The notes under the pieces were generated by a model. The model ran no database searches. It had not been told where the DNA came from and saw only the letters and a program-made list of their open reading frames with translations. Shown in pieces: positions 1 to 13,200 of a DNA stretch of 64,000 nucleotides. The position numbers and the translations under genes were made by a program. This DNA is from Cepaea nemoralis (lineage: Eukaryota > Mollusca > Gastropoda > Stylommatophora > Helicidae): the NCBI GenBank assembly GCA_014155875.1, contig JACEFZ010004086.1, positions 182,001-246,000 on the forward strand, given 5' to 3'. Each line of letters opens with the position of its first letter. The stretch's first letter is position 1.

Positions 1-1344
1 AATCAATGCTGGGATGTTGTTTGTTTGCAGGGTCTGATGTGTGTTAACCAAATGTGTTGTGATGTTGTGGCAGTTTGCAGTGGCCGATGTATGTACTCTG
101 TTATATGTAGCTATGTGTTTACAGCTGGACAAATGAGATCAATCTTCCACTGCTTGTGTGTGTAGGAGCTGTGTGGTGTAGTTACATTGAATTGAGAAGG
201 TGGAGCAGATTGACATTGTTGCATTAGGTGGTCCATTCTAGCAATATCAAGTGTGATCTCATGATAGCAGTGGCACAACTGGAGAAGATAATAAAGTGGG
301 TGATCTGATGATGCAACATTGATTGTTGTATTTAACAATTAGATATGTAGTCACCTTTAAGAATAATGAGGCAACACAAGAATGATCATGCCAGTCACCA
401 AGGGTTACCTCAGAATAGCAGTAGTACAACTAGAGGGGCAAGGTGGATAATTTGATGGAAGACATTTATGACCTATGGGTTAATTCATGTGTTATATTGT
501 ATGTGCTCATTGCTTCATGTGTTTAATATGTCTTCTTTATAATGATAATCATAGATTGTGTTTTCCATTGTTACAGGAGCAGCTGACTAGTTAGTGTCAG
601 CAAGCCTGGGTTCTTGGTGGGATAGTAAATTGTGTCACAACTCTTGTTTATGTCGCGTCTTGGGGTTTATGTTGTGTAACCTATGTTTTTGTAGTGCCTT
701 ATTGTCTGTGCAGTGTTGCTTGTGTCAAAGTTCTTTATAGTGTCAGTCTAACCAGCCATTGTTTGGAACACCTGTGTTGTGGTACTTGGTGTACCCTGTT
801 GTCTTAAGTGCTGTTGATTGGTTAGGGGTTACCCACTGTGGTGATTTGATATATACAGTTGTCTATTGTATCTGTTATTGACACGCAATGTGCTGTTAGA
901 AGAAATAAATAAAGAGCTTGTTTATTTGTCCTTGATTTGTTTGTTTAGTATCTTTTAGTTTTTACTTTTTACAGTCACTATTTCTACCACAATCTAACAC
1001 CTTAATCCAATGTCTGGGTCTCAAATATGACAGTCAGTCCAGAGTTGAGGCCCCTGCCTGAGATCTCGTATATCTTCTTATCTAATTACTATCATCTTTT
1101 TTTGTTGGTTGAGGCGGTGTGAGGTTCTCTCTCTTTTCACTATTTTTCTTCTTTGGCCGTAACGAAGTCAGAACTACTCTTTACCTCTTAGCACCGTAGT
1201 GAAGGAAGCATCAGTCTTTATGATTGTCTCCCTTTGTTCTTTTACCATCGACTACAATAGGATGAATGTAAAATTATAATATCCCACAAGAGGTAACCAC
1301 TCTGCATCTGTTTCGCCTGGAACTCTCTTGCCTTGTGATTGCTC
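1..1344. other. No recognised gene or element
   Basis: I see no convincing coding exon, TE domain or RNA gene here. The left part is rich in TGTTG/TGTG words, and an AATAAATAAA motif lies near 903-912. It is probably intronic or intergenic sequence relative to the stabilin-like gene. Confidence 0.4.
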
Positions 1345-3479
1345 ATGTCCAGCACAGTATGCCTCGCTCCCTACATCACCAGCTAACATTGTCAACGTCT
1401 CCAGCATAGTATGCCTCGCTCCCTACATCACTAGATAACCCCATCCATGTCTCCAGCACAGTATGCCTCGCTGCCTACATCACTAGATAACCCCATCCAT
1501 GTCTCCAGCACAGTATGCCTCGCTCCCTACATCACTAGATAACCCCATCCATGTCTCCAGCACAGTATGCCTCGCTCCCTACATCACTAGAAAACCCTGT
1601 CCATGTCTCCAGCACAGTATGCCTCGCTCCCTGCATCAATAGAAAACCCTGTCCATGTCTCCAGCACAGTATGCCTCGCTCCCTACATCACTAGAACACC
1701 CTGTCCATGTCTCCAGCACAGTATGCCTCGCTCCCTACATCACTAGATAACCCTGACCATGTCTCCAGCACAGTATGCCTCACTCCCTACATCACTAGAT
1801 AACCCCATCCATGTCTCCAGCACAGTATGCCTCGCTCCCTAGATCACTAGATAACCCTGTCCATGTCCCCAGCACAGTATGTCTCGGTCCCTGCATCACT
1901 AGATAACCCTGTCCATGTCTCCAGCACAGTATGCCTCGCTCCTTACATCACTAGATAACCCTGACCATGTCTCCAGCACAGTATGCCTCGCTCCCTACAT
2001 CACTAGAGCACCCTGTCCATGTCTCCAGCACAGTATGCCTCGCTCCCTACATCACTAGAAAACCCTGTCCATGTCTCCAGCACAGTATGCCTCGCTCCCT
2101 ACATCACTAGAAAACCCTGTCCATGTCTCCAGCACAGTATGCCTCGCTCCCTACATCACTAGAAAACCCTGTCCATGTCTCCAACACAGTATGCCTCGCT
2201 CCCTACATCACCAGCTAACATTGTCAACGTCTCCAGCATAGTATGCCTCGCTCCCTACATCACTAGAACACCCTGTCCATGTCTCCAGCACAGTATGCCT
2301 CGCTCCCTACATCACTAGATAACCCTGACCATGTCTCCAGCACAGTATGCCTCGATCCCTACATCACTAGATAACCCCATCCATGTCTCCAGCACAGTAT
2401 GCCTCGCTCCCTACATCACTAGAAAACCCTGTCCATGTCTCCAGCACAGTATGCCTCGCTCCCTGCATCAATAGAAAACCCTGTCCATGTCTCCAGCACA
2501 GTATGCCTCGCTCCCTACATCACTAGATAACCCCATCCATGTCTCCAGCACAGTATGCCTCGCTCCCTACATCACTAGATAACCCCATCCATGTCTCCAG
2601 CACAGTATGCCTCGCTCCCTACATCACTAGAACACCCTGTCCATGTCTCCAGCACAGTATGCCTCGCTACCTACATCACTAGAACACCCTGTCCATGTCT
2701 CCAGCACAGTATGCCTCGCTCCCTACATCACTAGAACACCCTGTCCATGTCTCCAGCACAGTATGCCTCGCTCCCTACATCACTAGAACACCCTGACCAT
2801 GTCTCCAGAACAGTATGCCTCACTCCCTACATCACTAGAAAACCCTGTCCATGTCTCCAGCACAGTATGCCTCGCTCCCTACATCACTAGAACACCCTGT
2901 CCATGTCTCCAGCACAGTATGCCTCGCTCCCTACATCACTAGAACACCCTGTCCATGTCTCCAGCACAGTATGCCTCGCTCCCTACATCACTAGAACACC
3001 CTGTCCATGTCTCCAGCACAGTATGCCTCGCTCCCTACATCACTAGAACACCCTGTCCATGTCTCCAGCACAGTATGCCTCGCTCCCTACATCACTAGAA
3101 AACCCCATCCATGTCTCCAGCACAGTATGCCTCGCTCCCCACATCACTAGAAAACCCTGTCCATGTCTCCAGCACTATATGCCTCGCTCCCTACATCACT
3201 AGATAACCCCATCCATGTCTCCAGCACAGTATGTCTCGCTCCCTACATCACTAGAAAACCCTGTCTATGTCTCCAGCACAGTATGCCTCGCTCAATACAT
3301 CACTAGAAAACACTGTCCATGTCTCCAGCACAGTATGCCTCGCTCCCTACATCACTAGAACACCCTGTCCATGTCTCCAACACAGTATGCCTCGCTCCCT
3401 ACATCACCAGCTAACATTGTCAACGTCTCCAGCATAGTATGCCTCGCTCCCTTCTTCACCAGCTAATCTTGTCAATGTC
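1345..3479. repeat. 52-bp minisatellite, about 41 units
   Basis: Tandem units of about 52 bp contain GTCTCCAGCACAGTATGCCT then CGCTCCCTACATCACTAG, followed by a variable stretch (ATAACCCCATCCAT, AAAACCCTGTCCAT or ACACCCTGTCCAT). Variants are interspersed, not blocked. A distinct variant (CACCAGCTAACATTGTCAAC) appears at the left end, near 2208 and at the right end, so longer blocks have been copied within the array. No open frame runs through it. Confidence 0.95.
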
Positions 3480-3964
3480 CCCTCTGACCACAAGCGTTAA
3501 CTGAATCAGAGCCGAAGGCTAATATATCGCCAAATGTGGACACCCCCCCCCCCCCCCCCAATTTGGACAGAAGGACGATATCTCGTCATATTTGGGTCAC
3601 CGTGTTATGTGTGTTGTTTCGTGGCATCTCCCACAATTTCAATGCTCAGTGAACGAAAGTTACATTATTATACTTGTTAATCTGATTGTTCACCATGACT
3701 CGTCCAAGTCTATCTTTTGTTTGACACTGAATCAGATAATGTAGCCGAGCATAACTAGGTCACTGATAGTTATTACAGTTCACTTCCTGTAACATGACAT
3801 CGAAGTCCTTCACCAGCCTCTCCACTACAGGCCCTCTCTGCCTGGCACCTGACAGCTCCAGTAACCTACCTACACATATTTCATTCCCACAAGCTCCATT
3901 TTGTTTCTGACTTTTCTTGTTCCAGCTCTCATATTTCTCTGCCTGTTTCTTTCTCCCTTTCTTT

Positions 3965-4056
<92 letters not shown>

Positions 4057-4206
4057 CTCTCTCTTCACTGACAGCTATAGCTGATATCGAACACATTTCA
4101 CGCACTCCGTAACTCTGACATCGCCGTAACTCAGGCGATGATTCTTATGAACAGGCTACACAGACGTCATGATTATAATGCAGGAAGTAACCTGTAGCCC
4201 TAGTAT
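3480..4206. repeat. Gene-free stretch with poly-C run and (CT)n microsatellite
   Basis: A C run lies at 3543-3559 and a nearly pure (CT)n tract of about 85 bp at 3968-4053. The rest is unrecognised single-copy-looking sequence. Confidence 0.85.
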
Positions 4207-7200
4207 TGATTCAATCAATCAATCATGTGCCATGCCGGAAAGCGTGGGCGGTCATGACTCGCCATTAGTTAGTTAGTTAGTTAGTCGTAGTTCCAACCTC
4301 ATAGCAACGGGTTGTCCCCATTATGTTCTGCTCCGGTGCCAGTGAATATCGCACAAAACGCTCCCCACTGCCCAATGTGAAAAGTGGACAAGACAGAAAT
4401 CTCGACATCCAACAGCCCGCACAGATACACTGTGCATAATGCCGCCGCCAGAATGTCAACACAATAGTCCCCAACGAAACACCCAGTTCATCTCTGATGG
4501 AATCGGCAGTCATTTTCCCATCTGGATGTTTCCTAGATGTTCACCCACACAGTCCACGAAAATACAGTTCATCGTCGATGGCAGTGGCAGTCAACCAGAA
4601 GCCCAGCAGCCACGCATTTCTGCATAAGGCAAAAACCGGTCAACTCTGGAACATAGCCATCTACCACCGCTCCGAACATGCAGTCACGTTCGAAAAAACC
4701 TTGGGCAGATTCAACAGCATTTCACACGAAACTCACAGCTCACAGTGTCGCGCCACACACTCACTCAGTAGCAGGGCGACGGAACCATCAAGCCTCCTTA
4801 GTCGCCTCTTACGACATGAATGGTAGGCTACAGTGTTGCTATTCTTTGCTTCCCTTATGGGCCCCGGCAACACACGGGAGACTCGCCATATTACTCCATC
4901 ACCAGAGTCGTGGATCAGCTCAGTGTTCCTGTCTTGACCATGCCATGTGGCCAAGCCATCCAGGTATTTTCTTCTCGGTCTTCCCCTTGGCCTGTTCCCT
5001 TTGATCTTGCCAGTTGTCACCAAGTTCTCCAATCCATTTCTTCTCATAACATGTCCAAAACATTTTGACTGTCTACGTCTAATTTCTCTAATAAATTTAC
5101 GATTTTCATGTGTCTTCTGTAGTACTTGGTCAATGGCTTTTCTGTCTGTCCATGGTATTCTTTCATTTTCCTCAGAAAGCACATTTCTGCAGCCATCAGA
5201 TGTTTTTCAGCTTGATTGCTCATTGTCCAAGTTTCACATCCATATAAAAGAATAGGCTCTATGTAGCCCCTCGACACTCTTTTTCTCATTTCAATTGACA
5301 TAGTTTTATTGGTCAGTATGTTTTTCATCTTTCAAAAGGCTACTTTCGCCATGGCGATTCTTGTTCTAATCTCTTCAAGGCATCTCCCATCAGATGTTAT
5401 GACTGTTCCGAGATAATTGTACTGATTCACTTGTTGAAGAATATTCCCATTTACTTGTATATTACATTGTAGTATTTCGTTCTTTCTAGCGACGACCATA
5501 ATCTGTGTAATTTTACAATTTAATTCTAACCCCAGTTGTTCATTGTGTGCAACAACCGCATCTACTAATTGTTGCAGGTCCTGCTCATTGTCTGCAATCA
5601 ATACTGTATTGTCTGCATATCTAATGTTGTTGATGTTTCGTCCCCCAACGCTGATTCCATATATATCTTCTACATTTCAGAAAATATTTTCATTGTATAT
5701 GGAAAAAAGATCTGGAGACATCACACATCCCTGCCTAACAACTTTCTTAATAGGCTGATATAGTCCCATTTCATTATCAATCCTTATGACAGCTTGTTGT
5801 TTCCAATATATGTTTTTTTTATAAGTCTAATGTCTTTCCCATCAATTTTTAGATCTGCAAGCATATCCACCATGTTGACACGTCTATGTGTAGTCAATAA
5901 AAAAAAAAACCGTTAAATAACTGATCAAATCATATACACAGCATTTACTGTACCCTTTCCTTCTACAAACCCACATTGTTCTCTCCCTATTTCAGGTTGT
6001 ATTTGCTTCCTCACTCCTTGCATGATAATTCTTAGCAAAATCTTTGTGATGTGACTCATTATACTAATTGTTCTATGTTGATCACAATCCAAGGTTCCTG
6101 ACTTTTTTTTTTGAGATTGCAATAAATACAGAGTTACATAATTCAGGAGGTATATCTCCAGTGTCATATAATGTGTTCATCAGTCTGGTGACTTGCTCTA
6201 GTCCAAATTCTTCTAAAGTTTTAATCATTTCTGTTGTGATGTTATCTGCATCGGGGGCCTTGCCAGCTTTCATATGCTTAAGAACATTTCGAACCTCCAT
6301 CTCCAAAATTGGCGGTCCTTCATTATTAAATCTAATATCATACTGTTCGTCTCTGTTATCATCATAAAGGTGTTTCACATAATCTGTCCATACATGTAGA
6401 ATCTGGTCTTTTTCTATTATGATTTTGTCATCTTTAGTTTTTAGACACACTGTTGATGTACTTGTTCTTTTATTAGTAAATTCCTGAATTCTTTTGTGCA
6501 TTAATTTAGTATTTTGACTGTTGTGTTGGTTTTCAATTTCTAAGCACTTTTCCTCAAGCCATGATTCTTTTGCCTCCTTACATATTATTCTGACTTGTCT
6601 GTGGATTTCTTCATATTTGACAGAATTATTTTTGTTAAGTCTTCTTTTTTCCATGAGGTGTAAAATTTCTTTAGTCATCCATTTCTTACAACCCACCTTC
6701 TTTAATTTTGGAATAGTTGTTTCTGCAGCTACATTGATTGAATTCTTCAACGTTTCCCATTGATCATCCACATCTTGGAATAATATCTCTAGATCAGACA
6801 ATATTTCAAATCTGTTCTGTACTTCTATGTTGAATTTGTTTTGTATTTCCTTGTCATTACTCAATGTACACAAATCATATTTAGTGTTTCCTGTTATATA
6901 CTTGACTTTCTTCAACTTTATCCTCAATGTTCCTGTGAGTAATCTGTGGTCACTATAACAATCAGCACTGGGAACTGTTTTTGCTACTGTTAGCGCGTTT
7001 CTAAATCTTCTGCTAATGAGAATGTAGTCAATCTGGTTTCTAATCCTGCTATCAGGATTCCTCCATGTCCATATTCTTCTAGGTTATTGCTTAAACCAGG
7101 TGTTTCCTACAATCATTTCCTGTTCTTTTGCCCACTCCACAAGTCTGTAGCCTCTTTCATATCTCGCTCCTAAACCATAGTTTCCTACTGTGTATCTATC

Positions 7201-7489
7201 CCCTTGATTTCTTACTCTTGCATTGAAGTTCCCTATTATGATGTTTATTTCTGAATTTTTACATTTCTTTAAGGCAGCCTCTATGTCATTATAAAATTCT
7301 TCTACACTATCTTCACTGGATTCTCCTGTTGGTGCATATACTTGAATAATATTTATGCTAAAAGGTCTGCTACTTAATTTAACTAGTAGAACTCTGTCCG
7401 ACACGGCCCAATATCCTTCAACAGATGTTGATGTTTTCCGGTCCAAAATAATTGCCACTCCCCTATGACGATCTTCACCTCCAGAATAA
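4207..7489 (-). mobile_element. RTE/BovB-type LINE, 5'-truncated, degenerate
   Basis: Read on the minus strand, this carries the end of an endonuclease domain, an RT domain and a C-terminal tail, ending in an ATCA-type microsatellite at 4207-4222. Recognisable pieces are VSDRVLLVKL and YGLGARYERGYRLVEWAKEQ (endonuclease, near 7140-7390), KAGKAPDADNITTEMI (RT, near 6230), INNIRYADN (RT catalytic loop, near 5610), YNYLGTVITSDGRCLEEI (near 5390) and RRQSKCFGHVMRRNGLENLV (near 5040). The order and spacing match BovB-like RTE elements. Multiple stops and frameshifts are present, and the catalytic YADD reads YADN. A separate retroposon (4266-4879) splits its 3' end. Its 5' side is cut at about 7489, where hAT sequence starts. 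Confidence 0.9.
4266..4879 (-). mobile_element. 614-bp non-autonomous retroposon nested in the RTE, 10-bp TSD
   Basis: The RTE 3' end is interrupted, and both sides carry GACTCGCCAT (4256-4265 and 4880-4889), a perfect 10-bp target duplication. The insert ends on its left with (TTAG)n, i.e. a (CTAA)n tail on the minus strand, so it was retroposed in minus orientation. It contains GTCGTAAGAGGCGACTAA on the minus strand near 4796-4813. No RT or endonuclease domain is visible; short open frames such as the 78-codon one at 4277-4513 look accidental. I do not recognise the family; it may be a SINE-like parasite or an internally deleted LINE. Confidence 0.75.
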
Positions 7490-8700
7490 CTGTTTTTTAA
7501 AACTGTTTAGAATATCAAACATGTTATTGACCCAGTTGTCAGTGTCATCAATCTCATCAGATCAAGAGGACTTAATCACAGACAGTTCAAGTCATTACTT
7601 GACGATTTGGAAACTGAACATTCCGATGTTCTGAACCACACCAATGTTCGATGGCTGAGTCTCAGCAAGGTGTTGAGGCGAGTGTGGAAACTCAGAGAAG
7701 AAATAGTGATGTTCCTAGCAATGAAGGGCATTGCATGTGACTTTAATACTAACATTGTCGATAAAGAGTGGCAGTTAGACTTTATGTTTGCCATTGAAAT
7801 TATGAAAAAGTTAAATGAACTGAATGTCAAACTTCAGGGCAATGGTGTGTTTGCACATGATTTGTATGTATATGTAAAATCATGTCAGGCAAAACTCTCA
7901 CTGTTCTCCAAATGTTTATTTTTTATTTTTTGCATATCCTTTACAGGACATCGCTGTCAACAGCAGCATCTTTCAGCTGTCTGTTGATTTCTTGGCAAGA
8001 TTACGCTCAGTAGTTTGCCATTGCTTTCTGAGCGGCCGGCTCAGTATCCCGCAAGTCACCAGCTGGGGTCGAACCGCTCCCAGTTCTCTCCCGCTACGAG
8101 ACTTTGCGTGATAAACGGGATTACGGAGAAAGTGTTGTAACCCATCAGCCAGAGAGACCGGAGTTCTCCAGATTAGCAAGTGAAAAAAGGTTTTGTCACT
8201 TCCCTTTGCAGAAACAAGAAACCATTTCTAGTGAAATGACTGAAAAATACAAAGCCAAATTAGATGCATTGATTGAAGAATTTGGATGGAGATTCCAAGA
8301 TTTCAAGAACTTAGAGCCACAGTTCAATATTCTCAGTTGCCCTTTTAGTGCAGAAGCTGATACAGCCACAGAGGATATACAGTTGGAGCTGCTTGACTTA
8401 CAAGCAGATCATGACCTGAAAGAGAAATTCAAGACAGATGGTTTGCTGGATTCCTATGGATCTTTATCACAAGAATCATTTCCCAACTTGAAAAACTTTG
8501 CAGCTAAACGTTTATCATTGTTTGGATCAACATACATTTGCGAACAAGAATTCTCTTGCTTGACGGTCAACAAATCTAAGAATAGGTCTTTATTGTCGGA
8601 CTGCAACTTGCATGCTGTCATGCGAATTTCAACAAGTAAACTTGCTCCAGATTTCCAGAATATTGTCAAAAAGTGTAAGCAGTTACATACATCTCATTAG
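7490..8700 (+). pseudogene. hAT transposase (GTF2IRD2/ZBED-like), 5'-truncated and split by a SINE
   Basis: From about 7545 the plus strand encodes VINLIRSRGLNHRQFKSLL, LNHTNVRWLSLSKVL and VKLQGNGVFAHDLY, which match the central part of hAT transposases related to GTF2IRD2 and ZBED5. After a 250-bp SINE insertion the frame resumes with KRFCHFPLQKQ at about 8180. It ends with the hAT C-terminal dimerisation region (FPNLKNFAAKRLSLFGSTY, then EQEFSCLTVNKSKNRS) and a stop at 8700. The N-terminal zinc finger and the first part of the catalytic domain are absent, and the left end abuts an RTE fragment. It is non-functional as a transposase in its present form. Confidence 0.88.
7934..8180 (-). mobile_element. 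tRNA-derived SINE, family A, copy 1
   Basis: This copy interrupts the hAT frame. Read on the minus strand it has box A-like TGGCTGATGGG near 8145, box B GGTTCGACCCC near 8070, and the body GAAAGCAATGGCAAACTACT near 8020. It ends in GGATATGC plus an A-rich tail (minus strand) at about 7920-7934. Other copies are at about 31216, 32508, 39300 and 62031. Confidence 0.78.
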
Positions 8701-8842
8701 AAATGAACAACTGTAGTGACAATGTAGTCGCCGTGTGTCTAAATTAAATCCATTGATAGATAATAAAGAATATTTGTTATAATAAAAAGTTGTAAAATCG
8801 TTCTAACAAATTAGTAAAAGTTTTTGTCCATATTGTCAAATA

Positions 8843-9477
<635 letters not shown>

Positions 9478-9489
<12 letters not shown>

Positions 9490-9900
9490 AAGCCAGGTGT
9501 TTCCTACAATCATTTCATGTTCTTTTGCCCACTCTACAAGTCTGTATCATTTCTCTCTCCTAAACCATAGTTTCCTACTGTGTATCTATCACCTTGATTT
9601 CCTACTTTTGCATGGAAGTCCCCTATTATGATGCAATTAACGAGGATAGGAACGTCCAACTGACGTTCATAAGCCGTGTATATACACCTCACATACCAGG
9701 CGCGCCGCGTTAACGTCCATTTACCCCATGGCCAAATAGGTCCTCGACACGTGCGTCCACTTTGAATTTGAGGTACCCAACCCTGATCGGGAGTTAACCT
9801 TTCCCAAGGGTGCCCCATAGAGGGAAGGAGGCAGCTTACTTTTCCTTTGAAACGGGGTACATTTACCCTCCCACCCAAATGCTGGAAAGAGGGCAGCATT
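9478..9900 (-). mobile_element. RTE LINE fragment: endonuclease piece joined to 5' leader
   Basis: Minus-strand 9632-9478 encodes GDFHAKVGNQGDRYTVGNYG, an RTE endonuclease segment nearly the same as the one at 7.1-7.2 kb. Sequence at 9740-9898 matches the 5' leader of the near-full-length RTE (compare CCCTGATCGGG and CCCAAGGGTG with 37170-37210). About 100 bp at 9633-9739 is unrecognised. This is a deletion derivative that lacks the N-terminal endonuclease and all RT sequence. It abuts exon 8 of the stabilin-like gene. Confidence 0.7.
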
Positions 9901-9917
9901 GTCAACACCAGTTGTAC

Positions 9918-10098
9918 CTGATATTGCCGTCACTTCCACGGTAACAGTTTGCATTTAATTGGCATGTATCGTCACTTTCACAAGGAGTCAGCCTGAGGTC
10001 ACAGTTTTCACCGGAGTGCCCGTTCATGCAAGATCCAGGCTGGCATTTACCAGTGCCTTCCATGCCATTGTCACACAAGCCAAATTTGCATGTGCATG
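9918..10098 (-). CDS. Stabilin-like exon 8 of window: EGF repeats
   Basis: This 181-bp exon (enters in phase 1, leaves in phase 2) has acceptor TTTTACAG and donor GTACAA. It encodes ACTCKFGLCDNGMEGTGKC, an EGF tail (GHSGENCD) and the start of the next EGF module (TPCESDDTCQLNANCYRG). The CxCxxGxCxxGxxGxG spacing is typical of the stabilin repeats that follow the CxxCPGG unit. The next exon should begin with the missing Cys pair of this EGF module. None was found between 1 and 9.9 kb, so it probably lies beyond the left edge. Confidence 0.88.
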
Positions 10099-10229
10099 CT
10101 GTAAAATATAAACTCTTCAATATATTTCAAACATAAACATTTCATGTACTTTATTAGAACTACAAATTAAGGCACATATAACGCATAACACAACAAATAC
10201 CTCAACCCTGTCAAATGTGATGATTTTTC

Positions 10230-13200
10230 AGCACGATATAGGCTTTCAACTAGGTCATGATGTCATCGTCATGTAGCACCAGGTAGGCCTTATACTAGGT
10301 CATGATGTCATCGTCATGTAGCACGAGGTAGACCTTCAACTAAGTCATGATGTCATCGTCATGTAGCACCAGGTAGGCCTTATACTAGGTCGTGATGTCA
10401 TCGTCATGTAGCACGAGGTAGACCTTCAACTAAGTCATGATGTCATCGTCATGTAGCACCAGGTAGACCTTCAACTAATTCATGATATCATCGTCATGTA
10501 GCATGAGGTAGACCTCCAACTAAGTCATGATGTCATCGTCATGTAGCACGAGATAGACCTTCAACTAAGTCATGATGTCATCTTCATGTAGCACCAGGTA
10601 GACCTTCAACTAAGTCATGATGTCATCGTCATGTAGCACGAGGTAGGTTTTCAACTAAGTCATGATTTCATCGTCATGTAGCACCAGGTAGACCTTCAAC
10701 TAAGTCATGATTGCTACTGGAACTATTAGTGTTGGAACTCTTCGCTGGTTGCTGAGGATGGAGACGGAGCGCTTATGGGAATGTCCCGAATGCTGTGATG
10801 TCGGTTCCTAGATCAATCAATCAATCAATCTAAGTCATGATGTCATCGTCATGTAGCACGAGGTAGATCTTCAACTAAGTCATGATGTCATCGTCATGTA
10901 GCACGAGGTAGGCTTTCAACTAAGTCATGATGTCATTGTCATGTAGCACCAGGTAGGCCTTATACTAGGTCATGATGTCAACGTCATGTAGCACGAGGTA
11001 GACCTTCAACTAAGTCATGATGTCATCGTCATGTAGCACGAGGTAGACCTTCAACTAAGTCATGATGACATCGTCATATAGCACGAGGTAGGTTTGCCAC
11101 TACGTCATGATGTCATCGTCATGTAGCACGAGGTAGGTTTTCCACTAGGTCATGATGTCACCGTCATGTAGCACGAGGTAGGTTTTCCACTAGGTCATGA
11201 TGTCATCATCATGTAGCATGAGGTAGACCTTCAAATAAGTCATAAAATCATCGTCATGTAGCATGAGGTAGACCTTCAACTAAGGCATGATGTCATCGTC
11301 ATGTAGCACGAGGTAGACCTTCAACTAAGTCATGATGTCATCGTCATGTAGCATGAGGTAGACCTTCAACTACGTCATGATGTCATCGTCATGTAGCATG
11401 AGGTAGACCTTCAACTAAGTCATGATGTCATCGTCATGTAGCATGAGGTAGGTTTTCCACTAGGTCGTGATGTCATCGTCATGTAGCACGAGGTAGACCT
11501 TCAACTAAGTCATGATGTCATCGTCATGTAGCACGAGGTAGACCTTCAAATAGGTCGTGATGTCATCTTCATGTAGCATGAGGTAGACCTTCAACTAAGT
11601 CATGATGTCATCGTCATGTAGCATGAGGTAGGTTTTCCACTAGGTCGTGATGTCATCGTCATGTAGCACGAGGTAGACCTCCAACTAAGTCATGATGTCA
11701 TCGTCATGTAGCACGAGGTAGACCTTCAACTAAGTCATGATGTCATCTTCATGTAGCACGAGGTAGACCTTCAACTAAGTCATGATGTCATCGTCATGTA
11801 GCACGAGGTAGACCTTCAACTAAGTCATGATGTCATCGTCATGTAGCATGAGGTAGGTTTTCCACTAGGTCGTGATGTCATCTTCATGTAGCATGAGGTA
11901 GACCTTCAACTAAGTCATGATGTCATCGTCATGTAGTATGAGGTAGGTTTTCCACTAGGTCGTGATGTCATCGTCATGTAGCACGAGGTAGACCTCCAAC
12001 TAAGTCATGATGTCATCGTCATGTAGCACGAGGTAGACCTTCAACTAAGTCATGATGTCATCGTCATGTAGCACGAGGTAGACCTTCAACTAAGTCATGA
12101 TGTCATCTTCATGTAGCACCAGGTAGACCTTCAACTAAGTCATGATGTCATCGTCATGTAGCACGAGGTAGGTTTTCAACTAAGTCATGATGTCATTGTC
12201 ATGTAGCATGAGGTAGATCTTCAACTAAGTCATGATGACATCGTCATATAGCACGAGGTAGGTTTTCCACTAGGTCATGATGTCATCGTCATGTAGCATG
12301 AGGTAGACCTTCAAATAAGTCATGAAATCATCGTCATGTAGCATGAGGTAGACCTTCAACTAAGTCATGATGTCATCGTCATGTAGCACGAGGTAGACCT
12401 TCAACTAAGTCATGATGTCATCGTCATGTAGCACGAGGTAGACCTTCAACTAAGTCATGATGTCATCGTCATGTAGCATGAGGTAGACCTTCAACTAAGT
12501 CATGATGTCATCGTCATGTAGCACGAGGTAGACCTTCAACTAAGTCATGATGTCATCGTCATGTAGCACGAGGTAGGCTTTCAACTAAGTCATGATGTCA
12601 TTGTCATGTAGCACCAGGTAGGCCTTATACTAGGTCATGATGTCATCGTCATGTAGCACGAGGTAGACCTTCAACTAAGTCATGATGTCATCGTCATGTA
12701 GCACGAGGTAGACCTTCAACTAAGTCATGATGACATCGTCATATAGCACGAGGTAGGTTTGCCACTACGTCATGATGTCATCGTCATGTAGCACGAGGTA
12801 GGTTTTCCACTAGGTCATGATGTCACCGTCATGTAGCACGAGGTAGGTTTTCCACTAGGTCATGATGTCATTGTCATGTAGCATGAGGTAGACCTTCAAA
12901 TAAGTCATGAAATCATCGTCATGTAGCATGAGGTAGACCTTCAACTAAGTCATGATGTCATCGTCATGTAGCACGAGGTAGACCTTCAACTAAGTCATGA
13001 TGTCATCGTCATGTAGCACGAGGTAGACCTTCAACTAAGTCATGATGTCATCGTCATGTAGCATGAGGTAGACCTTCAACTAAGTCATGATGTCATCGTC
13101 ATGTAGCATGAGGTAGACCTTCAACTAAGTCATGATGTCATCGTCATGTAGCATGAGGTAGGTTTTCCACTAGGTCGTGATGTCATCGTCATGTAGCACG

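Noticed and set aside
1345..3479. CRISPR-like regular repeat
   Set aside because: Units are contiguous, diverged tandem repeats without unique spacers, in a genome with introns and LINEs.
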